Shown here: in pieces, positions 24,308 through 31,681 of the stretch
How the letters are laid out: each line of letters starts with the position of its first letter
How positions within the stretch are numbered: the first letter of the stretch is position 1
Source of the DNA: Prosthecobacter sp.
Lineage (GTDB): Bacteria > Verrucomicrobiota > Verrucomicrobiia > Verrucomicrobiales > Verrucomicrobiaceae
DNA length: 48,353 nt
Reading direction: 5' to 3'
Assembly (NCBI RefSeq): GCF_029946185.1
Contig: NZ_JAQSEA010000123.1
Coordinates: forward strand, 1-48,353
The notes under the pieces: generated by a model
What the model was told of the DNA's origin: nothing
The model's database searches: none
What the model saw: only the letters and a program-made list of their open reading frames with translations
Position numbers and translations under genes: made by a program

Positions 24308-25687
24308 GTGAGCAAACCTACACGAAATACGAAAAAGGCGGCCCAAGGTAAGGCCAGGCCTGTTGCGACAAAATCCAAAAAAACCGTGGCCTCCAAAACC
24401 AAAGCCAAACCCGCGCCAGCCAAGAAAGCGCTGGCACAGAAGAAACCGGTTCCCGCCAAGAAGCCTGCGGCTAAAAAGCCCGCGCCTACCAAGGCCGCCC
24501 CCAAGAAGGTGGTCAAAAAGTCTCTTCCCCCAAAGGCTGTGGTGAAGAAACCTGCGGCCAAAGCTCCCGCGGCAAAAACCAAACCCGTCGCGGTGAAGCC
24601 CGCTGCGGCACCCACCAAGTCTGCTACAAAACCGGTCGCTAAAGCGGCTAAACCGGCCGCCGCAGTCAAAACGCCTGCGCCCCCTGCCCCAGCGAAAGCG
24701 GCTCCCGCCGTCAAGGCTCCTGCAGCCGCTGCGCCAGCCAAAAAGCCTGCTGCACCACCTGCGGAAGTGGCAGCACCCGCCACCGCCCCTGTGGTCGCCG
24801 AGGTCAAAAAAGCTCCTTCACAGCCGCTGCCGCCTCCCGGCCCCACCAAGTCTGGCGCATTGTTTTACGACTCCCACATGCACACCCCGCTGTGCAAGCA
24901 TGCCTGGGGCGAGCCGGAAGAGTACGCCCAGCAGGCCGTCAAGGCGGGCCTGAAAGGCATCATCTTCACCTGCCACTGCCCCATGCCCAACGGCTTCTGG
25001 CCCACGGTGCGCATGTCGGAAAGTGAATTCGAAATCTACCTCGCGCTCGTGCAGCGCGCCGCCGACGCCTTCAAGGGCAAGCTCGACGTCCGCCTCGGCA
25101 TTGAGAGCGAATACTACCCCGGCTGTGAGGAATACATCGCCGCCCTGCACAAGCGCGCCGACTTCCATTACGTGCTCGGTGCCGTCCACTGGCAGGCCAA
25201 GGAATACCTCAATAAGTACGAGACCGGCACCATCGAAAACTTCCGCCGCACCTACTTCGAGCATCTCGCCAAGTCGGCTGAGTCCGGCCTCTACGACTGC
25301 GTGGCCCACCCCGATCTGGTGAAAAACTACCATCCGGACTCCTGGTGCTTTGCCATTGTCAAAAATACGGTCTCCGGTGCCCTCGATCGCATCGCGGCCA
25401 CCGGCGTGGCCATGGAACTCAACACTTCCGGCCTCAACAAGAGCTACTCCGAAATGAACCCGGGCAATGAAATGCTGCGCATGATGGCGGACCGCAAGAT
25501 CCCCATCGTCCTCGGATCGGACTCGCATAAGGCTGTTCGCGTCGGTGAGCATTTCGTCACCGCCTTGAACCACCTCACTGAAGCAGGCTACGAAAACGTC
25601 AGCTACTTCCTCAACCGCCAGCGCATTGATCTCCCGATCTCCGAGGTGCTAGCCAGTCTGAAGAAAGCCGCTGACCACAACGCCTAA
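24308..25687 (+). CDS. PHP-domain phosphatase (HisJ-like) with histone-H1-like N-terminal tail
   Basis: The 459-residue protein is in two parts. Residues 1-181 are a Lys/Ala/Pro repeat (such as PAKKALAQKKPVPAKKPAAK), strongly basic and without predicted fold, like the C-terminal tail of eukaryotic histone H1 or bacterial Hc1/AlgP-type proteins. Residues 183-459 are a PHP metallo-phosphoesterase with DSHMHTPLCKHAWG, FTCHCPM, GIESEYYPG, GAVHW, AHPDLV and GSDSHK metal-binding motifs, closest in outline to histidinol-phosphatase HisJ/HisK. The tail could anchor the enzyme to DNA, RNA or polyphosphate. The GTG start at 24308, three bases after the preceding gene, includes the tail; an alternative start after the tail is not obvious. 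The PHP call is secure; the substrate and the tail's role are unknown. Confidence 0.88.
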   Translation: MSKPTRNTKKAAQGKARPVATKSKKTVASKTKAKPAPAKKALAQKKPVPAKKPAAKKPAPTKAAPKKVVKKSLPPKAVVKKPAAKAPAAKTKPVAVKPAAAPTKSATKPVAKAAKPAAAVKTPAPPAPAKAAPAVKAPAAAAPAKKPAAPPAEVAAPATAPVVAEVKKAPSQPLPPPGPTKSGALFYDSHMHTPLCKHAWGEPEEYAQQAVKAGLKGIIFTCHCPMPNGFWPTVRMSESEFEIYLALVQRAADAFKGKLDVRLGIESEYYPGCEEYIAALHKRADFHYVLGAVHWQAKEYLNKYETGTIENFRRTYFEHLAKSAESGLYDCVAHPDLVKNYHPDSWCFAIVKNTVSGALDRIAATGVAMELNTSGLNKSYSEMNPGNEMLRMMADRKIPIVLGSDSHKAVRVGEHFVTALNHLTEAGYENVSYFLNRQRIDLPISEVLASLKKAADHNA

Positions 25688-25696
25688 TACTGCCCC

Positions 25697-26173
25697 ATGG
25701 TACGCACAGGCATCGGTTACGACGTCCACCCCTTTGAAGCAGGCCGCCCCCTCGTCCTCGGCGGTGTCACCATCCCGCATTCGCATGGCCTCAAAGGCCA
25801 TTCGGATGCGGATGTGCTCAGTCACGCCATCGCTGACGCCGTGCTCGGCGCTCTTGGCGAGCCCGACATCGGCCACTGGTTTCCCCCCAGTGATCCCACC
25901 ATCGAGGGCATCTGCAGCCTCAGAATCCTCGAAAAGTGCGCCCAGATCGCCGCAGAGAAAGGCATGCGCATTGAGAACGTGGACTCCTCCCTCATCGCTG
26001 AAGCCCCCAAGGTGAATCCCCACGCCGCCGCGATGAAAAAGAACATCGCCGCCGCTCTCGGCATCCAGCCAGATCAGGTCGGTGTCAAAGCCACCACCAA
26101 CGAACGCCTAGGCTTCGTCGGTCGGGAGGAAGGCATCGCCGCCATGGCCGTCGCCTGCCTCAGCAAAATCTGA
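25697..26173 (+). CDS. ispF: 2-C-methyl-D-erythritol 2,4-cyclodiphosphate synthase
   Basis: IspF cyclises CDP-methylerythritol 2-phosphate to the cyclodiphosphate in the non-mevalonate isoprenoid pathway. The 158-residue sequence has the usual length and motifs: GIGYDVHPF (zinc ligands Asp and His), LKGHSDADVLSHAI, the DIGHWFPPSD loop, and KATTNERLGFVGREEGIAA near the C-terminus. It begins nine bases after the PHP gene, so it may be cotranscribed. No other isoprenoid gene is nearby. Confidence 0.97.
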   Translation: MVRTGIGYDVHPFEAGRPLVLGGVTIPHSHGLKGHSDADVLSHAIADAVLGALGEPDIGHWFPPSDPTIEGICSLRILEKCAQIAAEKGMRIENVDSSLIAEAPKVNPHAAAMKKNIAAALGIQPDQVGVKATTNERLGFVGREEGIAAMAVACLSKI

Positions 26174-26304
26174 TCCAGCCGACCCGGCTGCTCCGCCTTT
26201 TTTGTCTTCTTGCCAGCATCTCAGCAAGAGTGGAAAGAACTCGTGCTCCGTCCTCGTGTTCACTTCGCATTCGTCATTCCTCATTCTGATTTCGTCATCC
26301 CCTC

Positions 26305-27306
26305 ATGTCCGACTCCGCTGCTGCTGCCGCTCTCGTCTCAGGTTACAACAAACTCAAAGCTGCCCTCGGCAAGCGCATCGTCGGGCAGGAGGCCGTCATT
26401 GAGCAGGTCTTCATCGCCATCGCCGCCGGCGGCCACAGCCTGCTCGAAGGTGTGCCCGGTCTCGCCAAGACCCTGCTCGTCAAATCGTTCGCGGATGCCA
26501 TGCATCTGAGCTTCCGCCGCATTCAGTTCACGCCCGATCTGATGCCTGCCGACATCACCGGCACCGAGATCATCCAGGAAGATGCCGAAACCGGCCGCCG
26601 CAAGCTCGTCTTCCAGCAGGGCCCCATCTTCTCGCAGATCATTCTCGCGGATGAAATCAACCGCACCCCGCCCAAGACCCAGGCCGCGCTGCTCGAAGCC
26701 ATGCAGGAAAAGCACGTCACCGTCGGTCAGGTCACGCATGAACTGCCCAAGCCCTTCTTCGTCCTCGCCACGATGAACCCCATCGAGCAGGAAGGCACCT
26801 ACCCGCTCCCCGAAGCCCAGAAAGACCGCTTCCTCTTCCTCATCAAAGTCGATTACCCCACCCGCGACGACGAACGCGAAATCATCAACCGCACCACCGG
26901 CGGCGAAACGCAGGAAATCGAAGCCGTCCTCACTGCCGAGGAACTGCAGGCCGCGCAGCAGCTCGTCCGCAAGGTGCCTGTGCCAGATCACGTCATCGAC
27001 TTCGTCCTCGATCTCGTCCGTTCCACCCGCCCCACCGAGCCCGACGCTTCCGAATACGTCAAAACCATGCTCAGCTGGGGTGCCGGCCCACGTGCCAGCC
27101 AGATGCTCGTCCTCGCCGGCAAAGTCCGCGCCTTGCTCCGCGGCCGCACCCACGTCACCACGGACGACATCGAAGCCCTCGCCGCCCCTGCCCTGCGCCA
27201 CCGCCTCGTCCCCACCTTCCACGCCGAAGCCGAAGGCATCACCGTGGACCAGATCGTCGCCGAGTTGCTCAAGAAGACGAAGAAGAGTGAAACGCGCGTG
27301 CTGTAA
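26305..27306 (+). CDS. MoxR-family AAA+ ATPase
   Basis: The 333-residue AAA+ ATPase has Walker A ([13 protein letters not shown]), Walker B ([20 protein letters not shown]) and the family motif [20 protein letters not shown], with a lid domain at the C-terminus. MoxR proteins act as chaperone-like ATPases with DUF58 and von Willebrand A partners in maturing enzymes or in stress and envelope functions. It is the first gene of a run to the DUF167 gene that fits this association. A 131-base spacer with only a weak stem-loop (near 26176-26190) separates it from ispF. Confidence 0.95.
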   Translation: MSDSAAAAALVSGYNKLKAALGKRIVGQEAVIEQVFIAIAAGGHSLLEGVPGLAKTLLVKSFADAMHLSFRRIQFTPDLMPADITGTEIIQEDAETGRRKLVFQQGPIFSQIILADEINRTPPKTQAALLEAMQEKHVTVGQVTHELPKPFFVLATMNPIEQEGTYPLPEAQKDRFLFLIKVDYPTRDDEREIINRTTGGETQEIEAVLTAEELQAAQQLVRKVPVPDHVIDFVLDLVRSTRPTEPDASEYVKTMLSWGAGPRASQMLVLAGKVRALLRGRTHVTTDDIEALAAPALRHRLVPTFHAEAEGITVDQIVAELLKKTKKSETRVL

Positions 27307-27311
27307 AATGC

Positions 27312-27382
27312 AGTCAAGAGGTCAATGAATAGTCAAGACGGTCAAGACGCCGCAAACAAACCCTCTTGACCACCTCTTGACT
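27312..27382. repeat. nested inverted and direct repeats of a TCAAGA core
   Basis: The intergenic stretch holds AGTCAAGAGG (27312-27321) paired with CCTCTTGACT (27373-27382), and inside it GGTCAAGA (27340-27347) paired with TCTTGACC (27364-27371). The word GTCAAGA occurs three times on the plus strand and its complement twice. It could form a cruciform or RNA hairpin between the moxR and DUF58 genes. After it, CTCACCC is repeated (three copies) just before the next start. Confidence 0.6.
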
Positions 27383-27401
27383 CACCCCTCACCCCTCACC
27401 C

Positions 27402-28295
27402 GTGGCCACGCTCTCCGACATCCTTCACGCCGAAGACATCACCAGTCTGCAGTCCCTGCAGCTCTTTGCGCGTACCGTCGTCGAAGGCTTCACCACCGGC
27501 CAGCATGCCTCGCCGCACAAGGGCTTCAGCGTCGAGTTCCGCCAGCACCGCCCCTATGTGCAGGGCGATGAAATTCGCCGCCTCGACTGGAAAATCTTTG
27601 GCCGCACCGACCGCTTCTACATCCGCGAATTCGACGAAGAGACCAATCTGCGCGCCACCATCGTGCTCGATGCCAGCGGTAGCATGGGCTACCGCGGCCA
27701 GAAAGGCGTACTGAAATTCGACTACGCCCGCAAGCTCGCCGCCTCCCTCGCCTACCTGCTCATGTGCCAGCAGGATGCCGTGGGCCTCATCACCTTCGAC
27801 TCCAAAGTGCGCGACATCATCCCCTGCCGCACCAAAATCACGCATCTGCATCTGATGCTCGAAACCATGGTCAAGACCGAGCCCGGCAAAGACACAAGCC
27901 TCGCCCCCGTGCTCGAATCCCTCGCGCAGCGCCTCAAGCGCCGTGGCCTCGTGATCCTCATCAGCGACTTCTTCGACGACCCCGCTGCACTCCTTCGCTC
28001 CATCGGCATCCTGCGCAAAAAAGGCCACGAGATCATCGCCCTCCAGCTCTGGGACCGCGACGAAATCGACTTCCCCTTTGGCAACTGGGCCCGCTTCGAA
28101 AACCTTGAAAGCGACGACGACTTCCTCCTCCTCGATCCCGCCACCATTCGCCAGCGCTACATCGAAGCCCAGCAAAACTTCGCCACGCAACTCAAAGACG
28201 GCTTCCGCAAACACCAGGTCGATTACTTGAGCCTGCCCACGGATGAATCCCACTCGGCGGCGCTGCGCAATTACCTCGCGCTCCGCATGCGCTGA
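27402..28295 (+). CDS. DUF58 (BatB/vWA-like) protein
   Basis: The 297-residue soluble protein begins at a GTG (MATLSDILHAEDITSLQ) and has the DUF58 core: VEFRQHRPYVQGDEIRRLDW, then DRFYIREFDEETNLRATIVL. A vWA-type MIDAS motif DASGS follows (VLDASGSMGYRG). DUF58 proteins are the usual partner of MoxR ATPases. The length is normal and there is no membrane segment. It lies between the moxR gene and a Uma2 gene. The likely role is as a scaffold or substrate adaptor within the MoxR system; the client is unknown. Confidence 0.93.
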   Translation: MATLSDILHAEDITSLQSLQLFARTVVEGFTTGQHASPHKGFSVEFRQHRPYVQGDEIRRLDWKIFGRTDRFYIREFDEETNLRATIVLDASGSMGYRGQKGVLKFDYARKLAASLAYLLMCQQDAVGLITFDSKVRDIIPCRTKITHLHLMLETMVKTEPGKDTSLAPVLESLAQRLKRRGLVILISDFFDDPAALLRSIGILRKKGHEIIALQLWDRDEIDFPFGNWARFENLESDDDFLLLDPATIRQRYIEAQQNFATQLKDGFRKHQVDYLSLPTDESHSAALRNYLALRMR

Positions 28296-28337
28296 CACCC
28301 TGTTTGCCTTTTCCGACTCCATGAGCCACCTTCCATC

Positions 28338-28997
28338 ATGAGCGCCGCCGTTCTCGAAGCCGTCCTGCAATCCCCGGACCTGCCGGAGATTATTCAGCAC
28401 GCCCTGGGTGTATTGGCCGCCGAGCGCAAGCTGCGAGAGAAGTTTTACGCGGACATCACGCCGGAGCACAAATGGGAGTTCATTCAGGGAGAGATCATCA
28501 TGCACTCCCCCGCGCTCAACCGGCACCTGCAGGCCAACCAGGCCCTTTTCAAGCTCATGGAAAGCCATGTGAGCACCCAGCGGCTGGGAACTGTGCTGAT
28601 CGAAAAAGCCATGACCAGTTTCCCGCGCAACGACTACGAGCCAGACCTGATGTTTTTCGGCCTAAGCAAAATGGGCCTCATCTCGCCGGACACGCTCAGG
28701 TTTCCCATCCCCGACCTCATTGTCGAAGTGCTCTCTCCCTCGACAGAACATCGCGACCGCGGCATCAAGTTTGAAGACTACGCGCTGCATGGTGTCGGCG
28801 AATATTGGATCGTGGACACCGTCGCGGAGACCGTGGAGCTTTACCGCCTTGAGGGCAGCAGCTATCCGCCCGTGGCGGCTCAAACAGACGGGCTTCTTAG
28901 CAGCGCAGTCATCCCCGGATTCGAAATGCCCGTACGGGCCATTTTTGATTCTGCAGTCAACGCCGAGGCCATGCGCCGCATTTGGAATCAGGAATGA
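28338..28997 (+). CDS. Uma2-family (DUF820) restriction-endonuclease-fold protein
   Basis: The 219-residue protein carries the Uma2 PD-(D/E)xK core: ITPEHKWEFIQGEIIMHSPA, YEPDLMFF, PDLIVEVLSPST and EHRDRGIKFEDYA with EYWIVD. Uma2 genes are abundant in Cyanobacteria, Planctomycetes and Verrucomicrobia and are of unknown function, sometimes mobile. Here it sits inside the MoxR-DUF58-BatA-like operon, 42 bases after DUF58, and its stop overlaps the BatA-like start (ATGA). It is not a usual member of that operon, so it is probably a late insertion that has become coupled. Confidence 0.9.
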   Translation: MSAAVLEAVLQSPDLPEIIQHALGVLAAERKLREKFYADITPEHKWEFIQGEIIMHSPALNRHLQANQALFKLMESHVSTQRLGTVLIEKAMTSFPRNDYEPDLMFFGLSKMGLISPDTLRFPIPDLIVEVLSPSTEHRDRGIKFEDYALHGVGEYWIVDTVAETVELYRLEGSSYPPVAAQTDGLLSSAVIPGFEMPVRAIFDSAVNAEAMRRIWNQE

Positions 28998-31150
28998 GCT
29001 TCCTCAACGGCATCCTCCTCGCGGGCGCAGCGGCCTTCCTCATCCCGCTGCTCATCCACTTGTTCAACAAGCGGAAGGTCACCACCGTACGCTGGGGTGC
29101 CATGCACCTGCTGCATGAGGTCATCCGTCAGCGAAAGCGCAAGATGAAGGTCGAGCAGCTCCTGCTGCTCATCACCCGCATCGCCATCCCGATTGTGCTC
29201 GCGCTCTGCCTCGCACGCCCGGTGCTCACCGCCCTGCGTTCCCTCGGCCTCGGCAGTTCTTCGCTCATCGTTTTGCTGGACGACTCCTTCTCCATGCGCG
29301 CCCCCGCCGCACAGACCACCCTGCCCGGCGGCACCGTCATGCAGCAGGCACGGCAGGACATGCAGACCATGCTCACCGATCTGCCAGACGGCTCCAGCGC
29401 GCAGGTCGTCCTCTCCGGCGGCACACCGCGCAAGCTGCTCGATCAAGCCACTTCGGACCTCGATCTCGTGCCCAAGCAGCTCAGCGATGTGCCCTCCATG
29501 TCCGGCCCGCTGGCCGCGAATGACGCCTTCCAGGCTGCCACTTCGGCTTTAAAAGACGCACCCAATGCCGCGCGCGAAGTCGTCATCGTCTCCGACTTCC
29601 AGGAAGCCGACTGGAAAGCCATCGCTGAGGGTGCTGCACTGCCTGCACTGGAAACTCTCTCCAAGCAGGAGCCCAAGCCGCAGATCACCTTCTTCCGTGT
29701 CGGCAGCGATCTCGCGGAAAATCTCAGCATCGCCAGCGCAGACATCTCCGCACTCGTCGCCGCCGAGTCCCAGCCCATCGGTCTGCGCGTCCGCATCAAG
29801 AACCACGGCAAGCGCCCCTGGCAGGACATCCCCGTCCACCTCGAAGCCGACGGCGCACGCCTGCGCACCGCGCGCGTTTCCCTCGCCCCGGAAGGCGAAG
29901 CCGTGCTCTCCTTCACCCATGCCTTTGATAAAGTCGGCGACCACTCGCTCTCCGTCCGCCTCGAAGGCGACAGCTTCGCCGACGACAACGCCTTTCACTC
30001 CATCGTGCAGGTGCGCAATCAGCTCAACGTCCTGCTCATCGACGGCAGCCCCGGCAAAGAACCGCTCAGCGGTGCCACCGACTTCCTTGAGATCGCCCTC
30101 ACGCCGCACACTGTCGCCGCAGCCTCTCACAAGGATCTCATCCGCACCAAAAAAATCGAACTCCGCAAACTGCGCGATGACGATCTCCGCCAGCAGGAAG
30201 TCATCATCATGGCCAACGTCCAGCGCCTGCAAGGCGGCAGCATGAAGAGCATCGATAAATTCGTCACCGACGGCGGCGGCCTGCTCGTCTTCGCTGGCCC
30301 GGACTGCGACCTCGACTGGTACAACCGTGAATTCTACCGCAAAGGCGAAGGCCTCTACCCTGCCGCCATCAAAGGCCAGGCCCGCGCCGATTCCGACTCC
30401 CTGCCCGCGCGCATCCTCATGCAGCGCTTCACCCATCCCGCCGCGCTCTACTTCAACGACGCCCGCGCCGGACGCCTGCAAGACGCCGAATTCCGCCACT
30501 GGTTTGAATTCGTACCGCAGGGCGATCAGACCCAGCGCATCTTCAACCTCGACCGCAACGTCCCCCTAATGATCGAGAAAAAGCACGGTCGTGGCCGCGT
30601 CATCGCCGCCGCCACCACCGCCAATGCCGCGTGGAGCAATCTGCCTCTACAGCCCTTCTTCGTCCCGCTCATGCAGCGCCTCACCACCTACCTCGCCACG
30701 GAAGGCAGCGCGCCTGCTTGGCAACTTGTCGGTGCCACGATCCGTCTGCCACTCGAAAAAGCCGAACTCGGCTCCGAGTTCACCCTGCGCGATCCTACCG
30801 GCCAGACTCAGACGCTGAAGTCCGCCAAGGAAGGCGAATCCGTCTTCGTCCAGAGCCCCGCCATCACCCAGCCCGGCATCTTCCAACTCCAAAAAGTCGG
30901 CACCGAAAAGACCACCCTGCTCGCCTTCAACATCGACGGCACCGAGTCCAATCTCAAAGCCCTGCCGCCCGCCGAAATCCAAAAAATCGCCACCCGTTAC
31001 GACGCCGCCTACGCCGACACCCTGCCCGCCTACCAAGCCCTCGACCGCACCCGCCGCCACGGCAGCGAACTCTGGCAGCCCCTGCTCATCGCCCTGCTGG
31101 TCCTTCTCTTCGCCGAAGTGCTGCTGCAACAACACATCGCCAGGGGCTGA
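28994..31150 (+). CDS. BatA-like membrane protein with von Willebrand A domain
   Basis: The 718-residue protein starts MSFLNGILLAGAAAFLIPLL, the BatA/aerotolerance N-terminal membrane helix, followed by HLFNKRKVTTVRWGAMHLL and a second helix near residues 58-80. A vWA domain begins with the MIDAS DDSFSM (VLLDDSFSM). Then come a large extracytoplasmic beta-rich region, a GATase1-like stretch (LLIDGSPGKEPLSGA; VTDGGGLLVFAGPDCD) and a C-terminal helix (about residues 690-712). The ATG at 28994 was chosen because it overlaps the Uma2 stop. It belongs to the MoxR operon and would project into the periplasm with a metal-dependent adhesion domain. Confidence 0.9.
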   Translation: MSFLNGILLAGAAAFLIPLLIHLFNKRKVTTVRWGAMHLLHEVIRQRKRKMKVEQLLLLITRIAIPIVLALCLARPVLTALRSLGLGSSSLIVLLDDSFSMRAPAAQTTLPGGTVMQQARQDMQTMLTDLPDGSSAQVVLSGGTPRKLLDQATSDLDLVPKQLSDVPSMSGPLAANDAFQAATSALKDAPNAAREVVIVSDFQEADWKAIAEGAALPALETLSKQEPKPQITFFRVGSDLAENLSIASADISALVAAESQPIGLRVRIKNHGKRPWQDIPVHLEADGARLRTARVSLAPEGEAVLSFTHAFDKVGDHSLSVRLEGDSFADDNAFHSIVQVRNQLNVLLIDGSPGKEPLSGATDFLEIALTPHTVAAASHKDLIRTKKIELRKLRDDDLRQQEVIIMANVQRLQGGSMKSIDKFVTDGGGLLVFAGPDCDLDWYNREFYRKGEGLYPAAIKGQARADSDSLPARILMQRFTHPAALYFNDARAGRLQDAEFRHWFEFVPQGDQTQRIFNLDRNVPLMIEKKHGRGRVIAAATTANAAWSNLPLQPFFVPLMQRLTTYLATEGSAPAWQLVGATIRLPLEKAELGSEFTLRDPTGQTQTLKSAKEGESVFVQSPAITQPGIFQLQKVGTEKTTLLAFNIDGTESNLKALPPAEIQKIATRYDAAYADTLPAYQALDRTRRHGSELWQPLLIALLVLLFAEVLLQQHIARG

Positions 31151-31202
31151 AACAGGCATAACGACCGATTGAAACACCGCTCTAAAAAACGTATTTAACT
31201 GC

Positions 31203-31457
31203 ATGCACGCTGCGGCCCCATCCACCAACTCCCTGCTTTCCCGGATCACGATTGATCCCGAGATCTGTCATGGCAAGCCCACCATTCGCGGCCTTCGCTA
31301 TCCAGTGGAGTCGGTGCTCGAATACCTTTCCAGCGGCGACAGCTTTGAGGAGGTACTGGCCGAGTTTCCTGATTTGGAACGAGATGATCTGCGCGCCTGC
31401 ATTGAGTTCGCGAACCAGTCGCTCAAACTTCGGAGCTGGCAGCTCATCGCAGCATGA
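31203..31457 (+). CDS. DUF433 antitoxin-like protein
   Basis: The 84-residue protein has the DUF433 pattern ITIDPEICHGKPTIRGLRYP then VESVLEYLSSG and FPDLERDDLRACIEFA. DUF433 proteins (VapB45-like) are antitoxins or winged-helix regulators usually paired with a DUF5615 PIN-like toxin, as here (four-base overlap). The pair lies between two genes of the MoxR/BatA-like operon. The antitoxin looks complete. Confidence 0.88.
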   Translation: MHAAAPSTNSLLSRITIDPEICHGKPTIRGLRYPVESVLEYLSSGDSFEEVLAEFPDLERDDLRACIEFANQSLKLRSWQLIAA

Positions 31458-31681
31458 AGTTCCTGATCGATGCTCATCTGCCACCAGGTCTGCGCCAAGT
31501 TTTTGCGACGGCAGGGCATGATGCCCTTCACACGCTTGATCTTCCAGATCAGAACGCCTCGCGTGATGGCATCCTCAACAACGTCTCCATGGCCGAGCAG
31601 CGTGTAGTGGTCACCAAAGACACCGACTTCTACTATTCCACCAACGCGTCTCCGTCATCGCCTGACTTCCTTTCTCAATGA
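31454..31681 (+). pseudogene. DUF5615 PIN-like toxin, C-terminally truncated
   Basis: The frame encodes 75 residues where intact DUF5615 proteins have about 110-120. The first part fits well: KFLIDAHLPPGLRQVFATAG, HDALHTLDLP and VVVTKDTDFYYS, including PIN-type acidic residues. After VTKDTDFYYS the family match stops and the protein ends STNASPSSPDFLSQ, running into the ATGA overlap with the vWA gene. The missing last strands and helix suggest a deletion that brought the vWA start up to the toxin. It is probably inactive, leaving the DUF433 partner alone. Confidence 0.75.

Noticed and set aside
24301-24849. Ala/Gly-rich frame opposite the PHP tail
   Set aside because: It is the complement of the Lys/Ala/Pro repeat, so apparent low-complexity membrane character is an artefact.
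26174-26203. Stem CAGCC/GGCTG and T-run after ispF as terminator
   Set aside because: The stem has only five pairs and the T-run starts seven bases later, too weak to call.
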